Source: Lactarius indigo (taxonomy: Eukaryota; Basidiomycota; Agaricomycetes; Russulales; Russulaceae). From it: 64,000 nt of DNA. The stretch spans positions 62,001-126,000 of the forward strand of contig JAFKAC010000075.1 in the NCBI GenBank assembly GCA_025766275.1, in the 5' to 3' direction. The number at the start of each line of letters is the position of its first letter. The stretch's first letter is position 1. Shown piece after piece: positions 57,591-64,000 of the stretch. Made by a program: the position numbers and the translations under genes. The notes below the pieces were generated by a model. The model searched no databases. It saw only the letters and a program-made list of their open reading frames with translations, and was not told the DNA's origin.

Positions 57591-60328
57591 CAGTTGAACC
57601 TCTCTTAACCCATAGGGGGTATAGCCCATAACCCCTTATACCCCATGGCTTTTTCAGTCCACCAACTTGGTAGGCAGGGATTTTGAGACCATAACCCATA
57701 AAACGTGATACCCCATAACCCATAACTCTTTTGAGAGGCAAAACCCATAGGTTCAGTACCTAATTGTGTAAGGTTGATTGAATCCAGCGACGTGAATGAG
57801 TTTGGTGAATAGTTGTGCAGACAGGAGTGAACCAGAAATGGACTCAAGAGCCCGAGGCCAGTTCACGCTGATTGTTGAAGCGGCACACACAGTGATGTGG
57901 CAACACAGTGACTCGGAGGCCCGAAAAAATTGTAAATTTTGTTCTAAATTCCAACTTTCCGTCTCTGCCTATGAGTCCAAAACCACTCGAAATTTTGAAG
58001 CAAGGCTTCCGAGGTTTTTCCCAAAAAATCAAACAAAAGAAGGACAGTCTTGAAGCAAAGTTAAAACGAAGTGAAACTCTTTCTTCTGCCGATGAAAAAT
58101 GGCTAGACAATGAAGCAAACATCATTGACGAGCAACGTGTACTGGAACAGCTGGAGTTGGCTTCAGACCACGAAAGAGAAGTTGCACGCTTGGACAACAA
58201 GGGGAAAGCCATCGTGGAAAAGCTGAGGGAATGGGCAGGTGAACTGCCAGTCAAAATGGTGGGAAGGAAACGAAAGCGTACGCACCATCTCAGACTTTAG
58301 AATCCAAAAGACGCTGACAAATGTTTTTGGACAGGCTCTGAAAAAGAGAAGGAAAACAAAGTGCCTAAAGAAAAACCAGTTCCTGCTCAAGCGGCCCCAG
58401 TTTTCACAAAAAAGGAGAACGCGACCTTAGCTCAGCGAATCGAAATTCTTGACTGGTATCATAAGCATAAGCAAGGCCAGACAAAGACAGCCGAACACTT
58501 TGCGTTGATCTATCCAAATCTCCAAATCAAGCAGCCACTGGTTTCTGCCTGGCTGAAGGACGAGGCCAAATGGAGGGCACAATGGCAAGAGACTAACTGC
58601 CCAAGCGACCGGATGGCCAAACGAGCTCGGCAAACAGAGCATCCTGAGGTTTCCGAGATGCTTGACCTCTGGGTTTCAAAAGCAATGGCCAATGGGGTTT
58701 TGTTAACTGGAGAAGTCCTGCGCCAGAAATGGAACACGTTCGCTGACTTAGCGGGAGTTCCGGCCGATGAAAGGTTGAAACTGAGCAATGGGTGGCTGAT
58801 GCGGTTCAAGGAAAGAAATGGTTTGAAGGAATGGAGGCGCCATGGGGAAGCAGGTTCATCGACTGTTGAAACAGTGGAAGAAGAGAGAAAACGGATCCAG
58901 AAGATCATTCTGGAAGGGGGGTACGAGCTAAAGGATCTCTATAACATGGACGAAACGGGTCTTTTCTATGCATAAGTGCCTAGGTGCTCCTGGTGGCTTC
59001 CAGACTAATTCAAACACACAGAATGGTGCCCGATCGAGGCCTGTCGACTTCTAAACAATCGGGAGTGAAAGGAAAGAAAGCTAGACTGACCTATGCGCTC
59101 ACAACAAATGCCGATGGGTCCGATAAGCTTCAAGCCTTTGTCATCGGGAAAGCTGCACGACCACGGGCTTTCCTGAAGAAATCTGGTGCTCAGCTAGGGT
59201 TTTATTATCGAAGCAATGCGAAGGCCTGGATGACAGCACAACTCTATCAAGACTGGATCAAGCAATGGGATAAGGAACTTGAAGCGAAGAAACGGAAAAT
59301 TTTACTTCTTCAAGATAATTTCTCCGGCCACATTATCCCTCCAGACCTCAAGGCAATTCGTGTTGAAAACTTCCAACCCAACCTCACCACACATATTCAA
59401 CCAAATGACCAAGGGATTATCCGATGCTTCAAGGCTCACTATCGTGCCAGGTTCATCCAACAAGCAATCAACTGGTATGATGAGGGTGTAACACCTGCCG
59501 AGATCTATGAGATCAACCAGCTTCAAGCAATGAGAATGGCCGAATCAGCTTGGCGCGATGTGGACACAACGACCTCCCGAAACTGTTGGCGCAAAGCAGG
59601 GATTTTACCGGAAATGCCAACCTCTCCGTCTCATGTGACCCAGCCATCAATCCCCATCTCATCTCTTCTTCACAATGACAATTCCGAGCTGCAAATGGAC
59701 CCCCCTTGGGACCCATTAGCTCATGCAGAGGCACAGGTTGAAAATGCTCTTGACGATCTCCAATCCAGAGGGGTGCTTCATCCAGATAACAGAATGGACA
59801 TCGAGTCATTGCTTAACCCACAAAGCGAGGCCCACATCATGGCAGAGGCAAGTGATAAGGATATTTATCAAGCTGTTATGGACACCATCAAAGCACGTGA
59901 AGACATTGAGAAAAACGGTGGGGATGATGTGGATGATGATGGTCCTGTCAAACCCCGTCCAAGTCATCGTGACGTTCTCAAGGCCGTGTCAACCATTATA
60001 CAATATGTCTCGGAAATGGATAATCCTCTTGCACGCAAAATTGAGGCTTTATTGGGCTCATTGACTAGGCTAATCCGGAAAGATGAGGCCAAATTGATGA
60101 GAAACACAGTTTTGACCGACTTTTTCTAGGAGTTATAATTTTAATCAGTCTACGGTACTTCGATGGCTAGAATATGCCATTCATAATCAACTAATTATAA
60201 TACACTGTCGAAAACTTTCAGGGATTTTTTTGGGTCTATTTTTAGCACAAGTCCGCTACCACATAGCCTCCCATAACCCATAGCCTAAGCCGTCCACCGA
60301 GGGGTATGGGTTAAGAGAGGTTCGACTG
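57591..60328 (+). mobile_element. pogo/Tigger-type DNA transposon
   Basis: 2,738 bp between duplicated TA dinucleotides (57589-57590, 60329-60330). The 24-bp terminal inverted repeats start CAGTTGAACCTCTC (left) and CAGTCGAACCTCTC (right, reversed), one mismatch. Several copies of CCCATAACCC lie just inside both ends. One transposase gene is encoded. TA target, CAG ends and the transposase class all agree with pogo. Confidence 0.95.
57908..60129 (+). CDS. pogo-type transposase (HTH plus DDE_1), one splice donor lost
   Basis: Exons 57908-58277 (start could also be the ATG at 57,971), 58335-58971, 59022-60129. Exon 1 is helical and basic. Exon 2 carries the DNA-binding part (LAQRIEILDWYHKHKQGQTK, VSAWLKDEAKWRAQW, then a CENP-B-like second helix-turn-helix, GWLMRFKERNGLKEWR) and the first catalytic Asp in YNMDETGLFYA. 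Exon 3 has MVPDRGLSTSKQSG, LQAFVIGKAARPRAF, the second Asp in ILLLQDNFSGH and the third in HIQPNDQGIIRCFK, so a DDD triad. The exon 2/3 join that keeps the protein in frame needs an intron 58972-59021 whose donor is ATAAGT rather than GTAAGT; unspliced, TAA follows at once. A CpG-type G-to-A change (GCGTAAG to GCATAAG) explains it. Otherwise the gene looks whole. Confidence 0.9.
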
Positions 60329-61030
60329 TATTGTCTGTTGTCTCCTATACTCGCTTCCTTTTACTTAGATTCTGAAGGGCACTCTCCTTATGGTCGCACC
60401 CATATTCCTTTGCTGGCTCGTACCTATGCCACCTTCCGTTCGTCGTCTCGTTCACCGTCCCTTCTGTTCCCCCTCTGTCCCTCTACCATTACTCGCACTA
60501 TACATTCGACTTAGTCTCAGAACACATCGTATACTGGCCCACATGTACTTAAGACGTTCTCTCCAACTCAGGAATATCACTGTCTTTCCCCTCTACTTTT
60601 ACCAGTCTGCCACTAAGTCTCTCCATCGCGCTGCAACATGTCCGCCCTTGTCTTCCGCTAAAACACCTGTCATCATCACCAAATGCCCACCTTCATCATC
60701 AAGCCATTTGCCTAGCTTTGTCTTCTGCGCATGCCGCTTTCGCCCTCCCTTTCCGTTACCAAGACGTAGCTCTCAGATCCATTCAAAAATCCAACTCATC
60801 GATTTCGACAACTAGCTATCGCCCACTGCCTTCAGTTCCTTGTGTCACTCTCAGTCGCCCAGGCCGCTCCACTCACCCCTCCCCTCGATCCGGAGTTTCA
60901 TTCAATTATTCACACTCTGGCTCGAGCTGAACAATCACAACTCAAGCTCTTGCCTCTTCAAACACCTTCTCGCGGAATCCACTCCGCCACTGGACTCACA
61001 CGGACGACACTCCATACAACGTCAAGTACC

Positions 61031-61636
61031 TGATGAACAGCACACAAAGGTAGCATACTCACAGTGGACAAGGGAGACTGTGGTGAGATAAGCTGGGTGG
61101 CTGGAAGCAGCAAACAGGAAGTCAAGCAGTGGAAGCAAGAGGTGTCTGGCACACAAACAGTGAGAACTGATGTTATACATTGGAGGGAAGGGAGCTTACC
61201 TGGCACACAAACAGTGAGAACTGATGTGGACCAGGAGCGTACATACTACTCTACTTATACACTTTCTGGGAGTGACACTATACAAGGGATGTAACACTAG
61301 TCACGTACTACAAGGCAGTTATTGTTCTACAAACGGACAAAGGAGTGGACGTTCTGAGAACAAGGTCAGAAAGTACAAAGAGAGTCTAGAAGTAAATGAT
61401 ATCATAATGACATCATAATAAAGATAACGCCACAAAGAGAACAAAGGGAAGAGTACAATGAAATGTCCAGAGTGTTCTACATGATGTCATTGTACATGAT
61501 GTCATAGATAAGCTAAGAAGTCCGAGATTGTACAGATCATATAATCTAATCTACAGGTCCAATATATCTTATCTAAAGCAGTCCATATCTGCAAGTCCTT
61601 TAGAGCCGCTAAGTGCGCGCGGGCCACTTATCAACA
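61031..61636 (-). repeat. Solo LTR, family S, in GypC protease
   Basis: 606 bp, on the minus strand TGTTGATAAGTG...GTTCATCA, flanked by GTACC (61026-61030, 61637-61641). Same family as 29354-29964, including the internal direct repeat. Confidence 0.93.
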
Positions 61637-61641
61637 GTACC

Positions 61642-61862
61642 TGTATTGGGATGCCTGCCCGGGTGGCCAAACTCAGCCGAATGAAATTGTCGGTAGCTCC
61701 GGAATTGACCAGAGCATTGGTTTCAGTTGTTTTGTGATTTGTATGGACGGTCACTGGAATTCGCAGAGATCGATGGCACGTTGTCATAATTACAGAATTA
61801 CATTTTAAAGCCCTCACCCAGACTGATGGGTTCAGGCATCCCGAAAACCCTCTTTTCCCCAT
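61642..61862 (-). pseudogene. pol: GypC pol start: protease
   Basis: Encodes GFSGCLNPSVWVRALKCNSV and ALVNSGATDNFIRLSLATRA. The protease motif reads NSGAT in place of DSGAT, so the catalytic Asp is lost (GAC/GAT to AAC/AAT, a G-to-A change). Confidence 0.88.
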
Positions 61863-63018
61863 AGGTCTTGAAGAATGAGGTCTTGAACCTCGTCCATACT
61901 ATTGGCCACCTGCGTGAGCCACTCCTTTGCTTGTTCTCCTGCTGTCTTCATAGTGGTCGCATTTATCTGCGGCATGGGCGTTGTGCTTGATGCCAGCGAC
62001 ATATACCCCGGCAGTGAAGGTTCATATTGGGATACCGGTCCTTGCGTGTATCCGGTTGTCTCCATCATTCAACTACTCGATGGGGCGTTTGGTTGCCATG
62101 CTCTGGGCCATTGGGGACAGGGGTAATTTTGTGAGAGATGTCCAGGAGTGTCACAATTATAGCAGAGGATGTTCCTTAGGTCCCTTCTAGATCCTCCCCT
62201 TCCTCGCCCTCAAGCTCCAGGCCCTCCTCAGGGTGGGAATGGTGGCTGTGGCCATGTATAAGGTGGCTTCCCATAGTCGATCTCTTCTGATCCCACAAGT
62301 TGTACTCGCGCGTGGTCAGCTGATGTGTCCATCACCCATGGGTTAGTCTGTGGGAGGTTCTGGGGGAGTGTCCATCCAGCATTTCCACTCTGTTTCTTCG
62401 GCTGCGTTGGTGTGTTCTTGTATTCATTGAGCCTTGCCTTGAGATGAATGTAATTCTTCTGCCACTTGAGGACGGTGCGTTTCCAGTCGTCAAACATGAC
62501 CAGATCATTGAACTGAAACACGTTCTTGAACAGTTCCTTGGGTAACCCCGATGTGAAGAGGTCAATGGTTTGTGGTTCATTGAGGTGGTAGTGAGCCTTC
62601 CATGCGAGCTGCTCAAAGTCATTGACGTACTTATCAATGTCCTCTCCCACCATCCTGAATCATTTACAGAGTATTGCTTGCGCTTGTTCCCGTTCAAGCG
62701 TGTTTTCGAACCTTTTACTGAAGCCGTCCGCAACAGTGTCCCATAATTCTTTCACATAGGGGCTGATTCCCTGTTGTATTTGTTGGTTGAGCCAGTTGAG
62801 GAATGACAGGACCCATTCACTTACTGCCCCTCCCTTGATGTAGGAAAGGAACAGGAGGCACCTCCGGTAGTCGTTGCACATGATGGGGGCGTCTAGATTC
62901 ATGCCCCAGTAGACATGCCACTGTGTTAGGAATTGGTCTACTTTGAGTCTGTCCCCATCAAAGATGGAGGGAGGCTCGCCGGTTAGTTTTTCGTTATGTC
63001 CTCTGTGCCCTCCTCCGC
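61832..63018 (-). pseudogene. gag: GypC gag, 5'-truncated, with stops
   Basis: Gag core from about 62,985: VDQFLTQWHVYWGMNLDAPI, FLSYIKGGAVSEWVLSFLNW, ELWDTVADGFSKRFENTLER, FEQLAWKAHYHLNEPQTIDL, FTSGLPKELF. A zinc knuckle remnant CYNCDTPGHLSQNY has Tyr for the last Cys. TGA at 62660-62662 stands where a basic residue is expected, with further TGAs near 62,228 and 62,210. It ends ILQDLWGKEGFRDA then TGA. Confidence 0.88.
61844..61850 (-). promoter_or_regulatory. Putative -1 frameshift site GGGTTTT (GypC)
   Basis: Gag frame GA-G GGT TTT CGG GAT GCC TGA: the heptamer, its phase and distance to the stop equal those of GypA and GypB, although the surrounding codons differ. Confidence 0.65.
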
Positions 63019-63019
63019 C

Positions 63020-63327
63020 CTAAGAGACGAGTCAAGAGGTGGATTGAAGAAGACCAAGATGGGGACTCTTGGTCTTCCAAGACAACTACTTATACAGATA
63101 CGTGCAGGCTTTAAAGCACTGCTGGAATAGTAAAGAACCAATAGTGTAACTAGCTTGAACCCTAGTACAGCTATCCTAGGAATGAGTTATACATGAGTCA
63201 CAATCACATGCGAACTACTTGTGCTGACTGATACGATGTAAGAGTCCATGACTAATACTGATACTGGACTGTAGTCATAACCGGTCATGAGTTGTATGTA
63301 ATGAGTCCATTAGTCTGTACCGTAATA
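63020..63327 (-). repeat. GypA-family 3' LTR, truncated
   Basis: Matches the GypB LTR closely from the TGTTACGG-equivalent end (63,327) inward to about 63,020, including the hairpin near 63,050-63,080 and TATAAG box. The last 190 bp or so are missing at the junction with GypC gag. Confidence 0.88.
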
Positions 63328-63915
63328 TCACCCCCTTTTCAGGAGTGAGGCCCACCTCACTAATCTGCTTTCGATTCTTGCCTCATCCACTCTGCTTCAT
63401 CTTCCATACGCGCTAATAGGTTAGCCCTCTTGAGATGATAGAGACTGTCCTTTTTGTCTTCCGCCACCATGTACTTCTCCTCCTGTAGTTGCCGAATCTG
63501 CATCTCCAACTGATCCTCAGCGAATGTGAATTGCCAGAATTGGCGTAATTCTTGAATGAGGGTGACATCCCCAATGCACATTAGTAAGAGGTCAGTGGGG
63601 TGTCAGTTATGAAGCATGAAGTACTCTTTGTGAGGAATGAAGGCCTGGTTGTTTTTTGGGAGGTGAGGTGTGGTGTAGAGGGGTTTACCGTAAATGAAGC
63701 CTGACCCTGGGACTAATCCAAGTACAAATGGGTCTCCTCCTCGGATAACTTGCACGTGGGATGCTTGTATTGTTGGTCTGTTGGGGAGCTTGATCGGGAA
63801 CAGAATGTAATTGGGTCCTCGATTGACCCAGAACCCCTCAGGGATAACTGCTCTGGTTGCTGGGTCTTGTTTGCCCATTGGTGTATAACAAGCCACTTGT
63901 GCCATGGCGACTCAT
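63328..63915 (-). pseudogene. Tail domain of a further GypA-type element
   Basis: Frames 63905-63603 and 63581-63360 encode AQVACYTPMGKQDPATRAVI, PEGFWVNRGPNYILFPIKLP, ASHVQVIRGGDPFVLGL, YGKPLYTTPHLPKNNQAFIP and the helical end QLEMQIRQLQEEKYMVAEDK. One stop (near 63,604) separates them. It is cut at 63,915 by an LTR. Confidence 0.88.
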
Positions 63916-64000
63916 CCTTGTAGCGGTATGACTTATCGCATACAACTAGACCAAGGTGAAGGTAAGTGAACTGAGCTGGTACACACCCAAGCCTAGCACG
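63916..64000 (-). repeat. Edge of a family-R LTR
   Basis: Reads TGTAGCGGTATGACTTATCG on the plus strand, the inverted counterpart of the right end of 34338-35173, and runs off the window. Confidence 0.85.

Larger units (their letters stand above)
57005..61018 (-). mobile_element. Long TG...CA insertion (probable solo LTR, family L) carrying the pogo element
   Basis: On the minus strand it starts TGTATGGAGTG (61,018) and ends GGTATCCTTACA (57,005). ACGT flanks both ends (57001-57004, 61019-61022). Without the pogo element and its duplicated TA it is about 1,274 bp. The ends form a short inverted repeat (TGTAWGG). A solo LTR is the simplest reading, although the plus strand holds a frame of about 160 codons spanning the pogo insertion (57,316-57,589 into 60,331-60,514, for example FYLDSEGHSPYGRTHIPLLA); that frame has no recognised homologue. 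Confidence 0.55.
51220..63019 (-). mobile_element. GypC: gypsy chromodomain element, 5'-truncated, hit by four later insertions
   Basis: The minus strand runs gag (62,990-61,832), protease (61,862-61,642 and 57,000-56,792), RT/RNase H/integrase (56,067-53,291), chromodomain (53,290-52,892), tail (52,890-51,899) and 3' LTR (51220-51721). Interruptions: family-S solo LTR (61031-61636), a long TG...CA insertion (57005-61018) that contains a pogo transposon, and a family-N solo LTR (56068-56786). Joining the flanks at each duplication gives a continuous protein path (IQVL to DVPRKIWNID; IHQDM to HPVVIATD). The 5' LTR and gag start are missing at 63,019, where a GypA-type LTR fragment abuts. Confidence 0.88.

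Noticed and set aside
18739..61641. GTACC at both the Cop1 and the family-S insertion sites as a shared target preference
   Set aside because: Two cases of a 5-mer are too few; other insertions use CACCT, CCTAT, CATGT, ATGAA and TGTAA.
1..64000. tRNA, rRNA or other structured RNA genes
   Set aside because: None was recognised by eye; a covariance-model search would be needed to exclude them.

Overview
The window looks like repeat-rich DNA from a basidiomycete fungus, most likely an agaricomycete. Reasons: short 45-60 nt introns, a Goodbye-NACHT NLR, a KDZ transposon with a CxC-type cysteine cluster, chromodomain Ty3/gypsy elements, and an agaricomycete-type 2OG-Fe(II) oxygenase. The species cannot be told from the sequence.

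Left part (1-12,050): a graveyard of host genes. Fragments of a Cch1-type calcium channel (about 1,550-2,420 and 5,222-5,860) flank a frameshifted Goodbye/NACHT NLR (2,821-5,210). An amino-acid/GABA permease pseudogene (8,429-9,814) and a minus-strand short-chain dehydrogenase fragment (10,520-11,013) follow. At 12,058-13,664 stands the only host-type gene that looks intact: a three-exon 2OG-Fe(II) oxygenase, probably of the TET/JBP-like group.

Middle (14,315-32,735): a nested stack. An old gypsy LTR (GypC type) is split by a full-length gypsy element (GypA, 14,379-27,485, minus strand, TSD AATA). That element is itself split inside its reverse transcriptase by a nearly intact copia element (18,744-23,977, TSD GTACC, LTRs about 99.5% identical). 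A second, decayed gypsy copy (GypB, plus strand) starts at 27,732 and carries a solo LTR in gag.

32,736-47,097: a KDZ-type DNA transposon of about 14.4 kb with terminal inverted repeats of about 145 bp. It carries divergent accessory genes and a decayed KDZ transposase with a CxC cysteine cluster, and is itself hit by two solo LTRs.

Right part (47,098-64,000): a decayed copia pol with a solo LTR; a long gypsy element (GypC, minus, 51,220-63,019) broken by two solo LTRs and by a long TG...CA insertion that hosts a pogo-type transposon (57,591-60,328); then the 3' end of another GypA-type element and the edge of a further LTR.

Common theme: premature stops in element after element are TGA where relatives have arginine, as expected for CGA to TGA change at (methylated) CpG. 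The gypsy family also shows a conserved GGGTTTT slip site at the gag/pol overlap, a PBS complementary to the presumed mRNA start (Tf1-type self-priming), and a conserved extra domain after the chromodomain.
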